From Marinilactibacillus sp036039175 (GTDB taxonomy: Bacteria; Bacillota; Bacilli; Lactobacillales; Carnobacteriaceae_A): DNA of 64,000 nt. The DNA lies in contig NZ_JAYXKP010000002.1 of assembly GCF_036039175.1 (NCBI RefSeq), forward strand, positions 1-64,000, in the 5' to 3' direction. Position numbers and translations under genes: made by a program. The notes beneath the pieces are model-generated. The model saw only the letters and a program-made list of their open reading frames with translations. It searched no databases and was not told the origin of the DNA. The stretch's first letter is position 1, and each line of letters opens with the position of its first letter. Positions 46,178 through 54,960 of the stretch are shown here, in pieces.

Positions 46178-47296
46178 TTACACTAACGCTTTATCTATAT
46201 AGTTGATATATTGTTCTCTTTCTTTAATCAAAACGTCTTCAATATGACTCGTATTCAGCTCCAGCACTTCTTCAACCGATAGTCCTAAACTTTGCGATTC
46301 GTGACGTTCACTTAAACTGAATTTCTTTAATAGGGTATCAATTCTAGAACTCATTTTCAATTCGCTATTCTCTATTCTATCGCAAACTACAAAAGGTGTT
46401 TTGAAGACGATTGAAAAAATGGAACCATGAAATGAGTCTGTACAAAATAACTCCGCGTGATCAATTAAATATAAAAACTCAGAAGGATCAACAGAATAAT
46501 AGCTAGGTGATCTCTTTAAATCATGCAGATAAATGATCTCTAGATTTTTTTCAGAAGAGACTTTATCTAGGAACGCCTGCGTTTTTTCTGCAATAGGCCC
46601 CAAGAAATAAGTCAGTAAGTATTTCTTATCAGAGATAATGTTTGGTTTTTTTGAAAGTTTCTTCCATTCAACTTCTTCTAAAACCAAAGTAGGATCTACA
46701 AGAACTTCGGCTTCGCGGTTTGTTAGTTCTTTTATAATTTTTGCTCCAGCTTCTTCTCTAACAGAGAGGTGTGCCATTTCTTCAATCATCTTACTATATT
46801 TGTTTCTATATTCAGAAGGAATCGTTGAAATACCGAAGCTTGGAGATAAAGCTATACGTTTTTCTTTAGATGCAAAGGTTAAGAAATCAATACCCGAACC
46901 TTTTCTATAATTTGGGTTCCAAACTTGATCACTTCCAGTTACAAAATAATCAAATTGTTGATCAATATCACTAGGAATTGCTTCTTCCGTTACTGTATAA
47001 GGAGTCTCTTTGATATTGTCTTTACTGAATTTAACAAACTTAGAATATCTTTCGCTTTTAACCTCAGCATGCTTTTTGTTGTTCATTCTATTTTTTATGA
47101 TACGAGAAATATCGTTTGGTCTAAACTCTTTTAATTTTTCTTTGAATGATTTTTCGATTTGGTTCCCTACCCTACTCTTTACGGTAGTTACCTCAAACCC
47201 TTTACCTTTTAGTATTTCTTGTGTTGCGTAATTTTGTAATCTATTCCCATAATTTCCGTAATCCGTTATTGTAAGAATACCAACTTTTTTTTTCAT
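46178..47296 (-). CDS. Polysaccharide pyruvyl transferase family protein
   Basis: This 372-residue protein starts KVGILTITDYGNYGNRLQNYA, the N-terminus of the common capsule-locus pyruvyl transferase subgroup. VTGSDQVWNPNYR, RIALSPSFGIS, LSVREEAGAKII, VLVDPTLVL and CTDSFHGSIFSIVF, which carries the conserved HGS/HxS motif, follow. The SDQVWNP block distinguishes it from the locus A member (2820-3902), so the two are distant relatives rather than a recent duplication. It may put a pyruvate ketal on a repeat-unit sugar, although many in this subgroup are of unproven function. A GGAG site lies upstream of the ATG. Confidence 0.83.
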   Translation of the reverse strand: MKKKVGILTITDYGNYGNRLQNYATQEILKGKGFEVTTVKSRVGNQIEKSFKEKLKEFRPNDISRIIKNRMNNKKHAEVKSERYSKFVKFSKDNIKETPYTVTEEAIPSDIDQQFDYFVTGSDQVWNPNYRKGSGIDFLTFASKEKRIALSPSFGISTIPSEYRNKYSKMIEEMAHLSVREEAGAKIIKELTNREAEVLVDPTLVLEEVEWKKLSKKPNIISDKKYLLTYFLGPIAEKTQAFLDKVSSEKNLEIIYLHDLKRSPSYYSVDPSEFLYLIDHAELFCTDSFHGSIFSIVFKTPFVVCDRIENSELKMSSRIDTLLKKFSLSERHESQSLGLSVEEVLELNTSHIEDVLIKEREQYINYIDKALV

Positions 47297-47316
47297 TTTA
47301 TCTCCTCGATAATCTT

Positions 47317-48486
47317 TTATTTATAGTGTTTTTTGTCAACCAAAGTATCATAAAGCAAGATCATCATTACTAAGAACCAAAACGCAGGCGATAGATAACC
47401 ACCTTTAGAAAAGTTCATTGCAATGAAAAATAGGCCTAGGGGTACGTTTTTAAAAGTAAGGAAAAGTGAGAATCCTGAGAATAACGCAATTCCTATGATT
47501 CCAAATTCAGATATCATATAGGCGAAATTATGCCAAACAACTGGTGTATGACCAATTCCATTGCCTAACCAGATATTGCTTTCATTAATATATTTCCAAC
47601 TATCTTTTAGCCTCTCGTTAACAGAAGGTTCTTTACCCTGCAAAATTAAAACTGTTCTATCGATAATAGTAGTATGGATTGTCTCTTGGAAAACAAAGTA
47701 GATAATCAGTAATGCTACAATCGGGATCAACAATTTCCAATCAAGTTTGATTTTCCTGAAATCAACTCTTTTTATGAACGACAGTACCAGTAGGATACCC
47801 ATCACGGCAATTGCACTGTATGAAAAAGTCGTCAGTACGAATATAACAATTAAAAAGTTAAAGAAATAGTTGAGTTTGAAGTTAAATTTACTGAATAGAT
47901 TAATCGCTAGTATGGTGTTTAAGTAATATCCCATATGAGCTGGCTCATAAAAAATACTCAACGTTCTAACGTAAAATGTATCTGTTGAAAACAAATAACC
48001 GTCATAACGAGTGAATCGCCAAAAGAATTCATAAGGAAGGATTCCGTCTGAGTATATGGCAACGGTAATATAAATACCTATTAAACCAATAATAACAGCA
48101 ACAACGTTATTTATAGTCAAAAAATTCTTTTGAAAATTATTTGCTTTAATATAACTTATGAAAATTGAAATTACAACGACATAAAAAGAAAGTTTGATTA
48201 AGCCGTATAAACCAACTTTCAAGTCGAAAGCTTCATTGGAAAGATAACTGATCAGCGTATGAATCGCGACAAACCCAATCGGGAGTGCCATCCACAAAAT
48301 CGCTGTTTTATTCAGGGATATTTTTTTCGCTACAGCCATAATAAGGACTGTTGGAAAAATCAATAGTTCTGTCAAAGAAAAAGCTCCTACAATCCAGTCG
48401 CTGAAAACAAATAGCGACGCTATAATAGATAGTAGGATCATATCAAATGTACTTATATTCTTTGTCGTTTGAACTGAATAATGCAT
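47317..48486 (-). CDS. O-antigen ligase/Wzy polymerase-like membrane protein
   Basis: A 389-residue protein with about ten to eleven helices and one larger outer loop (about residues 265-310) containing VNERLKDSWKYINESNIWLGNGIGHTPVVWHNFAYMI. The RxxxWxyI...GxGxG and HN pattern is that of the O-antigen polymerase/ligase family, and FYEPAHMGYYLN near residue 180 is a frequent Wzy feature. It probably polymerises the locus B repeat unit. AGGAGTG precedes the ATG; it lies 36 bp after the initiating transferase. The locus also encodes a longer protein of this class (37742-39250). Confidence 0.82.
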   Translation of the reverse strand: MHYSVQTTKNISTFDMILLSIIASLFVFSDWIVGAFSLTELLIFPTVLIMAVAKKISLNKTAILWMALPIGFVAIHTLISYLSNEAFDLKVGLYGLIKLSFYVVVISIFISYIKANNFQKNFLTINNVVAVIIGLIGIYITVAIYSDGILPYEFFWRFTRYDGYLFSTDTFYVRTLSIFYEPAHMGYYLNTILAINLFSKFNFKLNYFFNFLIVIFVLTTFSYSAIAVMGILLVLSFIKRVDFRKIKLDWKLLIPIVALLIIYFVFQETIHTTIIDRTVLILQGKEPSVNERLKDSWKYINESNIWLGNGIGHTPVVWHNFAYMISEFGIIGIALFSGFSLFLTFKNVPLGLFFIAMNFSKGGYLSPAFWFLVMMILLYDTLVDKKHYK

Positions 48487-48522
48487 CTCTTCACTCCTAG
48501 ATAAAATACATAGTAGGTTCTT

Positions 48523-49902
48523 TTACTTAATCAGTTCAACTGACTCAGGGATATTTCCTATAACAACTTCTTCCTCTACACCTTGAGAAGAAACTTTATC
48601 AAATAATATTTTTATCGTTTGAAGAAGTATCTTGATATCAAGTATAAAGGAATATTTTTTGATATAGACTAAATCAAAATTCAATTTACTGTTAAAGTCT
48701 GTAGCATATTTTCCGTATACTTGTGCGTACCCAGTTATTCCAGCTCGCACATTATGTCTAAGATAATAATAAGGGTTTTCTTTATTAAACTGATCTACGA
48801 AAAAAGGTCTTTCAGGTCTAGGTCCAACTAAAGCCATATCACCTTTTAGAACATTCAGTAATTGCGGCAACTCATCGATTCGGAGCGATCTTAAATACTT
48901 ACCCACTGTAGTAACGCGGGCATCATTTGCACTCGCTAGCACTGGTCCTGAATCTTTTTCCGCTGTAGCACTCATAGTTCGGAATTTCAGTATATTAAAT
49001 TCTTTTTGATCTTTTGTAATTCTAACTTGCTTGTAAAATACTGGACCTTTAGAAGTTGCTTTAATGATAATCGCTGTCACAAGCATGATCGGTGAAGCGA
49101 TAACAGTCAGTACTAATGAGACCATTAAATCAATCATCCGTTTGATCAAATCATCTTCAGGTGGAATTTGAAAATTAGATACTTCAATGATACTTTCATC
49201 CTCTATACTCATCATATTGGGATTTACTAGCACCATGTTTTCAAAACTAGTATTCAAAAACAGTTTCGTTTGATTTCTAATCAGCATTTCGTAAATTTTC
49301 ACTTTTTCTTCTTCTTCAACATGTCCTGCCATGTAGACAATATCTACAGAGCGCATATGCTTTTTGACATTGTTATAGAAATCATTCACAACGGCTTTGG
49401 TGATAACATGTCTTTTATTTTTAGAATTTTCAAAGTTGTGAATCGCTTTTCTGCAATTTTTTTCTGATCCTACAACCATAACTTTTTTTGTACCATCAAT
49501 TCTTTCGTACAGTTTAAAAATGAAGATTCTCCATAAAAACAAGAAAATTGTACTTAATATAAAACTAATTAAGATGATTGTTCGTGGAAAAGCGAACCAT
49601 CTTCCAACAAATGTCATTGCCATAATCATTACTGACATCAATAACTGAACGATGATTGTTAAATATAAGAAGTCAGTTTTTTGTTTGTTATAAAGAATAT
49701 AAATACCAAATAGAATATTCAAAAGTACAAATACGATTAATATATAAGTATCTGCTTTTTGGTATGCTTCATAATTCCTTTGTGGTAATTCCCAACTATA
49801 TCGAATGAGGAAAGATAATACGATAGAAAAATGATAAATAATCACATCTACTATCCCAATTGCTATTTTTTTTGTTCGATCAAAACCGCTTGATTGGGCC
49901 AT
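48523..49902 (-). CDS. Initiating undecaprenyl-phosphate sugar transferase (WbaP/CpsE type)
   Basis: A 459-residue polyprenyl glycosylphosphotransferase. The N-terminus carries four to five helices (about residues 10-125), then a soluble CoA-binding-3-like domain beginning KVMVVGSEKNCRKA. The catalytic part has a re-entrant helix (LMVSLVLTVIASPIMLV), GPVFYKQVRIT, FNILKFRTMSA, LRIDELPQLLNVLKGDMALVGPRPERPFF and GITGYAQVYGKY. The PRPERP signature is usual for galactose/glucose-1-phosphate transferases of CpsE type. It starts repeat-unit assembly for locus B, while the locus A enzyme is the short form, so the two loci probably begin with different sugars. 17 bp after wecB. Confidence 0.92.
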   Translation of the reverse strand: MAQSSGFDRTKKIAIGIVDVIIYHFSIVLSFLIRYSWELPQRNYEAYQKADTYILIVFVLLNILFGIYILYNKQKTDFLYLTIIVQLLMSVMIMAMTFVGRWFAFPRTIILISFILSTIFLFLWRIFIFKLYERIDGTKKVMVVGSEKNCRKAIHNFENSKNKRHVITKAVVNDFYNNVKKHMRSVDIVYMAGHVEEEEKVKIYEMLIRNQTKLFLNTSFENMVLVNPNMMSIEDESIIEVSNFQIPPEDDLIKRMIDLMVSLVLTVIASPIMLVTAIIIKATSKGPVFYKQVRITKDQKEFNILKFRTMSATAEKDSGPVLASANDARVTTVGKYLRSLRIDELPQLLNVLKGDMALVGPRPERPFFVDQFNKENPYYYLRHNVRAGITGYAQVYGKYATDFNSKLNFDLVYIKKYSFILDIKILLQTIKILFDKVSSQGVEEEVVIGNIPESVELIK

Positions 49903-49919
49903 GAGTGAACCTCCTAGTA

Positions 49920-51035
49920 CTATTTATTAAAATATTTTTTAATTGTATTTACAATGATTTGACTTGCCGTTCCATCACCATATGGGTTATCAGCTTTAGC
50001 CATTTTATTGTATAGGACCTGATTGTTTAATAATTGCTCAATTGACTGGTACACTTTTTCTTCTTCTGTACCAATCACCTTTAACGTGCCCGCAGTGAAG
50101 CCTTCAGGTCGTTCTGTTTTATCTCTTAACACCAAGACCGGAATGTCAAAGGCTGGAGCTTCTTCTTGCAAGCCTCCAGAATCCGTCAATACAAGGTAAG
50201 ATTTAGAAAGTATTTTATGGAACGCATCCACTTCAAGAGGAGCAGATAATATAATTCGTTCATTTCCAGATAGCATTTCCTTAGCAAGTTCTTGAACCAC
50301 CGGACTTAGGTGGACAGGCATAACCACTACAACATCTTCATGCTCATTAACCACTCGTTTTATTGCCTTAAATACCTGTTTCATCGGTTCTCCATGATTT
50401 TCTCTTCGATGCATGGTCAACAAGATGGGTTTTTTATAACCTTGAATCGTATTTAGTAACTCATGATTCACGTTCAATTGCTTCGTATACTGAATTGCGT
50501 CGATGGCTGTATTACCTGTTACCATAATCTGATCTTCTGATTTATTTTCTTTTAACAAGTTCGACTTAGTTAACTCAGTTGGGACAAAAAACAAATCTGC
50601 TAGGTTGTCGATCAACTGACGATTCGCTTCTTCTGGAAACGGGAAGTATTTGTCATATGTGCGAAGTCCAGCTTCGACGTGTCCAATTGGAATCTGTTGA
50701 TAATAAGCTGCCAAGGCTGCAGCAAAACTTGTGGTTGTATCTCCATGAACCAGTATCATATCTGGCTTTTCATCTAGGAAGATTTCTTCGAGTCCTTTCA
50801 TTACATTAACTGTAATATCAGACAAGGATTGTTTAGGTCTCATAACATTTAGATCATAGGTGGGATTGATGTTAAAAACATGAAGAACTTGATCGAGCAT
50901 TTCACGATGTTGAGCAGTAACAATGATAACCGTTTCGAACTGATTCTTATGTTTTTCTAGCTCTTTGATTACAGGTGCCATTTTTATAGCTTCGGGTCTT
51001 GTACCAAACACGACACCAATTTTCTTTTTCATCAT
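49920..51035 (-). CDS. wecB: UDP-GlcNAc 2-epimerase, non-hydrolysing (WecB/MnaA)
   Basis: A 371-residue GT-B-like epimerase interconverting UDP-GlcNAc and UDP-ManNAc. It has VVFGTRPEAIKMAPVI, TAQHREMLDQVL, LVHGDTTTSFAAALAAY, HVEAGLRTYDKYFPFPEEANRQ, VTGNTAIDA, MHRRENHGE and LTDSGGLQEEAPAF, all diagnostic of the non-hydrolysing class; the length fits WecB. UDP-ManNAc could feed ManNAc into a glycan or, via the PseG-like domain encoded downstream, into NeuB. ATG at 51035 follows AAAGGA. A possible separate promoter lies in the 162-bp gap upstream. Confidence 0.94.
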   Translation of the reverse strand: MMKKKIGVVFGTRPEAIKMAPVIKELEKHKNQFETVIIVTAQHREMLDQVLHVFNINPTYDLNVMRPKQSLSDITVNVMKGLEEIFLDEKPDMILVHGDTTTSFAAALAAYYQQIPIGHVEAGLRTYDKYFPFPEEANRQLIDNLADLFFVPTELTKSNLLKENKSEDQIMVTGNTAIDAIQYTKQLNVNHELLNTIQGYKKPILLTMHRRENHGEPMKQVFKAIKRVVNEHEDVVVVMPVHLSPVVQELAKEMLSGNERIILSAPLEVDAFHKILSKSYLVLTDSGGLQEEAPAFDIPVLVLRDKTERPEGFTAGTLKVIGTEEEKVYQSIEQLLNNQVLYNKMAKADNPYGDGTASQIIVNTIKKYFNK

Positions 51036-51134
51036 TAAGTAAAACGTCCTTTTACATTAAATAGCGCAATCTTCTTGGTTACTCATAAGACTGCTAAAAG
51101 ATTTTATTTGTAGGTTTCTAAGCATTCAACTTGT

Positions 51135-51143
51135 ATTTTACCA
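51135..51143 (-). promoter_or_regulatory. Candidate extended -10 promoter for wecB
   Basis: Minus strand TGGTAAAAT (51135-51143) is an extended -10 element about 100 bases before wecB, with no convincing -35. It is adjacent to a short ACCT-TTTT-AGGT stem with a T-run (51146-51163) that may weakly terminate the upstream genes. Confidence 0.35.
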
Positions 51144-51197
51144 TAAAAAAAACCTAAAAAGGTGTGAAGTTTTCATTAACTCCATGTACTTTAGAGG

Positions 51198-52124
51198 TCA
51201 TTTCTTTAACTTTTGTCTCAAAATAGAAATCTTAATTCTTAGCTTATCTTGTAATTTAATCGTTCTAAGATTATTTAACTGCTTTTTCATTTTAGGTTCC
51301 ACTTGACTATGTTGCAAGCCACTATAGATAGAAATCAGTTGTCTTTTTAGAAAAGTTTTTTCAATCAAATTGTATTGATTCGATTGATAATCACTTTCAA
51401 TCAAACAAAAGACTTCCATGTAAGAATCAAAGGATTTTTTTTTATGAAGTGGTGTACTTTCAGTCATTGTAGAAGCTACTCTATATCTACGGTGGTAGAA
51501 AGTTTTATTCACATATACCATTTTTTTGGAAGAGATAAATATTTTCGTCGTAAAGTATTCGTCTTCATGCAAGATACCTTCTGGAAAACGAATTTGTTCC
51601 ATATCAATTATTTCTTTATTTATCATGTATAAACAAGGCGAAGCTGAGTATGCCTTCTGGTTTTTACTTAATAAAACTTCGCCTTCATAAATAATATGTT
51701 CATCGAGTATAGAAGAAAAATCATAGTCTACACTATGTTCAAATTGTTCCGATCCTTCAGAAAAGGACTGTCCGTTAAATCTTACAAGATCCGCTCCGGT
51801 CTTTTGCGCTTTAAAGATTAGTGTTTCTACGGTGTTTTTTTCAATCCAATCATCTGAATCAACGAATAAAAGATATTCACCAGATGCCTTTTCAGTACCT
51901 TGGTTTCTAACAGCCCCTTGACCTCTGTTTTCTTTGTTGAGCATTAAGGTTACGTTCTGTTCATACTGTTTAAGCAAATAAGGCGTTGCATCCGTTGAAC
52001 CATCGTCAATCACGATAATTTCTAGTGCTTCATAGGTCTGCGCTAAAACAGAGTCCAAGCATTCTTCAATATATCTCTCTACGTTATATGTAGGAATAAT
52101 AATTGAAACAAGTGGTTGTTTCAT
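51198..52124 (-). CDS. Family 2 glycosyltransferase
   Basis: A 308-residue GT2 with VSIIIPTYNVERYIEECLDS, IVIDDGSTDATPYLLKQY, NRGQGAVRNQGTEKASG and LFVDSDDWIE, then FPEGILHEDEYFTTKIF with the second acidic motif near residue 190. The C-terminus is basic and lacks a membrane helix. It lies 28 bp after the flippase gene; a 162-bp gap with a weak terminator follows it. Specificity unknown. Confidence 0.88.
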   Translation of the reverse strand: MKQPLVSIIIPTYNVERYIEECLDSVLAQTYEALEIIVIDDGSTDATPYLLKQYEQNVTLMLNKENRGQGAVRNQGTEKASGEYLLFVDSDDWIEKNTVETLIFKAQKTGADLVRFNGQSFSEGSEQFEHSVDYDFSSILDEHIIYEGEVLLSKNQKAYSASPCLYMINKEIIDMEQIRFPEGILHEDEYFTTKIFISSKKMVYVNKTFYHRRYRVASTMTESTPLHKKKSFDSYMEVFCLIESDYQSNQYNLIEKTFLKRQLISIYSGLQHSQVEPKMKKQLNNLRTIKLQDKLRIKISILRQKLKK

Positions 52125-52152
52125 AACAACCGCCTCCTATCCAACTTTCCGC

Positions 52153-53571
52153 TTAACGAGCGAGAAGTTCTGTTCTAATTTTTTTAAATTCTCCAGTAAT
52201 GACAATTCCTATCATCCATACGACTGCAAAAATCATCCCTTTGATGATTAAAACGACGAAAAAGTGGAACGGCAACGTTGGTAGGAGTAAGAATACAACT
52301 AGTTGCATCGCTGCTAGTATAGCGGGTTTTATCAGTACTTTTAGAAACTCCAGTATAGAAGCATTAAACATTTTGATCATCAACAAGTAGTTTGCCTGAA
52401 TAAGATTCAGCGCGAAGGCAATGACCAAGAAAAGAGCAACCGTTTCGATTCTTCCAAATAAAATCCCAGTAATGATTCCAGAGACATTTAATATGGTAGA
52501 CAAAACACCAGATAGTAATAGCAAGTCTGTACGGTTTCCAGATTGGAAAACCCCACCTGTTGACGACAAAATCATTTGTATCCAAACGGATAGAGATAAA
52601 ATTTGTAAGGATGCAATACTCGGTGCCCAATTTTGTCCAAAGATATAGATAATTTCTTGGGAAGCGAAAAATAGGAAGATTGATAATGGTAGCCCAATCA
52701 AAGCTAGTAAGTTAGATACTCTTAAGTACACTTGTTTGATTTTATCTAGCTGTGATTCATAATCAGACATGATCGGGTGAACGACTGATGTAACCAAGCT
52801 TGTGAGCACATTATTTGGATACAAGGTAATCTGATAGGCTTTATCATAATACCCTAAAGCACTTTGAGAAAATACTGCACCAATCAGTAACGTATCCAAG
52901 TTTCTGGAAAAGTAATTAATAAAATTGAATAAAAATTGATTTTTAGAGAAAGCGTATATTTTCTTCAACGGTTCCCAGTTCAGTTTGAATTTGAATGTTG
53001 TGCCTGTCCTGTAGTAATAGACACTAAATAGTATAATTGCCTTAGCAGTATTTCCTAAAATCAAAGAGTAATAACTAAAACCCATCACTGCGAAAATAAT
53101 GGAAACAGTGCCTGAAACCATGGAACTAACAACTGCAGTGTAGTTGACTGTTTTAAAGTTCTTTTCTCTTAATAGTAATGCCTGAGGCACGACTAATAAA
53201 CCATAGAAAAATAGACAGATAGCTAGTATCCTGCTCAGTGAAACGAAAGCGACGTTGTTATAAATCCAACTGATTGGATAGCCAAGGAAAACGAAAAAAA
53301 TCGCTAAGGTTAGTGACAAGTATAAACTAAAAGCGAAAATAGAATTGATTTCAGATCTCTTGAGATCTTTATTTTGAATAATTGCAGGACCAATTCCACT
53401 GTCAGCTAATAATTGAAAGAACACTAAAAAGACATTCACTGTCGCCGCGATTCCAAATTCTGTTGAAGTTAGTATCTGAGACAAAACAAGCTGCACAACA
53501 AGTTGTACTACTACATTTGAGTATTTCCCTATAGCCGTATAAAACAAACCACTTTTAAACTTCTCTAACAT
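52153..53571 (-). CDS. Polysaccharide flippase (Wzx, WzxC/TuaB-like)
   Basis: A 472-residue MOP-superfamily flippase with about 14 hydrophobic segments. The N-terminal FYTAIGKYSNVVVQLVVQLVLSQILTSTEFGIAATVNVF, LADSGIGPAIIQNKD and NFINYFSRNLDTLLIGAVFS blocks, with the GYYDKAYQITLYPNN segment, match the WzxC/TuaB subgroup. It should translocate the locus B lipid-linked repeat unit. It is 30 bp after the first GT2 of the locus. It belongs to a different subgroup from the locus A flippase (12243) and the mid-window flippase (26482). Confidence 0.9.
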   Translation of the reverse strand: MLEKFKSGLFYTAIGKYSNVVVQLVVQLVLSQILTSTEFGIAATVNVFLVFFQLLADSGIGPAIIQNKDLKRSEINSIFAFSLYLSLTLAIFFVFLGYPISWIYNNVAFVSLSRILAICLFFYGLLVVPQALLLREKNFKTVNYTAVVSSMVSGTVSIIFAVMGFSYYSLILGNTAKAIILFSVYYYRTGTTFKFKLNWEPLKKIYAFSKNQFLFNFINYFSRNLDTLLIGAVFSQSALGYYDKAYQITLYPNNVLTSLVTSVVHPIMSDYESQLDKIKQVYLRVSNLLALIGLPLSIFLFFASQEIIYIFGQNWAPSIASLQILSLSVWIQMILSSTGGVFQSGNRTDLLLLSGVLSTILNVSGIITGILFGRIETVALFLVIAFALNLIQANYLLMIKMFNASILEFLKVLIKPAILAAMQLVVFLLLPTLPFHFFVVLIIKGMIFAVVWMIGIVITGEFKKIRTELLAR

Positions 53572-53601
53572 ACTACCTGTTCTCCCTAACTATATTTCAA
53601 T

Positions 53602-54657
53602 TTAAGATTTGAAAAACTGTTTTAATTTCTGGAACGTCTTTGTATAATTATTCGCTGAAGCATTTCGTTTTTCCATCAATTTAATTGCTAGTAAATAGCG
53701 TTCTCTTTGAATTCTTTGATGGAGCAAATATCTGAAAGGATTCGGGTCTTTCAAATCTTGTTTAACGACATACGCTCGAATGTGTTCTTCTTCGCAAATC
53801 GCTTTGATCCACTCGACTTTTTCTTCTTCTGTCATCGGACAATCAGGATGTGTAATGTTTGCCAATTCCAGATAAACCGGATGCCAGAATTCTTGTTTCA
53901 GTAAATCATTAAATTCTTTTTCGCGTCCCCAATGTTCAACTAAATTCTTGAACTGTAATGCGATATTTAACTCCATTACAAAACGGTCTTCCCGGTATCG
54001 ATTAACTGCAGAACCAGAATGTGTCACATAGTGATAATACGTGTTTCGATTAAAGGCCACATTTGAAATTTCTTTGTATACTTTGAGGTTGAAAAGGGCA
54101 TCTTGTCCTAACTTTTGATCGTCAAAGCGAATCTTATGTTGTTTCAAGTAAGCACGTTTATATAATTTATTCCATAATGCATAAGGCGTAAAATGGTAAA
54201 AGTTACGGAAATGATCACGAAACCCTTTTTGCGTATAAAAATGGGGTTGTCTCGGTAAAAAGGTCTCTCTTTCTCTAGGATTCCCTTCAACTTCTTTTGT
54301 ATAACCAAAAACAACAACTTCTGCATCTCTTTTTTCTGCTAGTCTATAGTTTTCAGCCAGCAAAGTTGGTTTAAAGTAGTCATCTGGATCTGCAAAATAT
54401 ATATATTTCCCTCTCGCGATTCTAAGTCCCGCGTTTCTGGCTTTACCAGATCCTTGGTTCTTCTGATGGATCACTTGAATCAGTAAAGGTTCTTCTTCTG
54501 CAAACTGATCGCAGATATCTCCAGAGTTATCTGTGGAGCCATCGTTAATAAGGATTAATTCAAAGTCCATCTTTGTCTGGTTTAAGGCAGACTGAATAGC
54601 CCTCGGCAGATGAGCTGAGACGTTATAAACTGGCATAATAATGGATACATCGAACAT
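53602..54657 (-). CDS. Family 2 glycosyltransferase
   Basis: A 351-residue GT2, the first gene of locus B. It has VSIIMPVYNVSAHLPRAIQS, ILINDGSTDNSGDICDQF, NQGSGKARNAGLRIARG and a YFADPDDYF metal motif with Pro in place of Ser. LWNKLYKRAYLKQHKIRF and DDQKLGQDALFN form the second block. The C-terminal third is rich in charged and aromatic residues and not recognisable beyond the family. A GGAGAGG site precedes the ATG at short spacing. The candidate promoter lies about 60 bases upstream. Confidence 0.87.
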   Translation of the reverse strand: MFDVSIIMPVYNVSAHLPRAIQSALNQTKMDFELILINDGSTDNSGDICDQFAEEEPLLIQVIHQKNQGSGKARNAGLRIARGKYIYFADPDDYFKPTLLAENYRLAEKRDAEVVVFGYTKEVEGNPRERETFLPRQPHFYTQKGFRDHFRNFYHFTPYALWNKLYKRAYLKQHKIRFDDQKLGQDALFNLKVYKEISNVAFNRNTYYHYVTHSGSAVNRYREDRFVMELNIALQFKNLVEHWGREKEFNDLLKQEFWHPVYLELANITHPDCPMTEEEKVEWIKAICEEEHIRAYVVKQDLKDPNPFRYLLHQRIQRERYLLAIKLMEKRNASANNYTKTFQKLKQFFKS

Positions 54658-54960
54658 AATACCTCTCCTAACTCCTAATAGATGGTGTTTTCACTACTAT
54701 TTTATAGCAATTCTCCTCATTATAACATAGGTTTTCTAAACATTTATAAGAATTATATTAATTTTATGAATAAAAAGGATTACAGATATCTTATCCTAAT
54801 AGGTTTATTTCATATTCATAACTTACGTACAAGGATAGAAATAGAAGCTTTTTTCAGAATGCATCTTTTATGAACTTATGGTAGAATGAACTGAACTTTA
54901 AAAGGGGTTACAATTGATTCCTTTTATCATACTGCTATATACAAATGAAGGAGCGATAAT
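54658..54960. other. Divergent promoter region between locus B and galE
   Basis: No gene is supported here; a 63-residue open frame at 54682-54873 has no ribosome site or protein-like composition. For the minus strand, TGTTATAAT (54719-54727) is a perfect extended -10 about 60 bases before the first glycosyltransferase. For the plus strand, TGGTAGAAT (54879-54887) is an extended -10 about 75 bases before galE. Neither has a strong -35. Confidence 0.5.
54719..54727 (-). promoter_or_regulatory. Candidate extended -10 promoter of locus B
   Basis: The minus strand reads TGTTATAAT, TG plus a consensus -10 hexamer, placing transcription start about 50 bases before the GT2 start codon at 54657. No clear -35 was found. 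Confidence 0.5.

Noticed and set aside
54682..54873. 63-residue plus-strand open frame in the divergent region
   Set aside because: No ribosome site, AT-driven composition and overlap with the promoter region of locus B.
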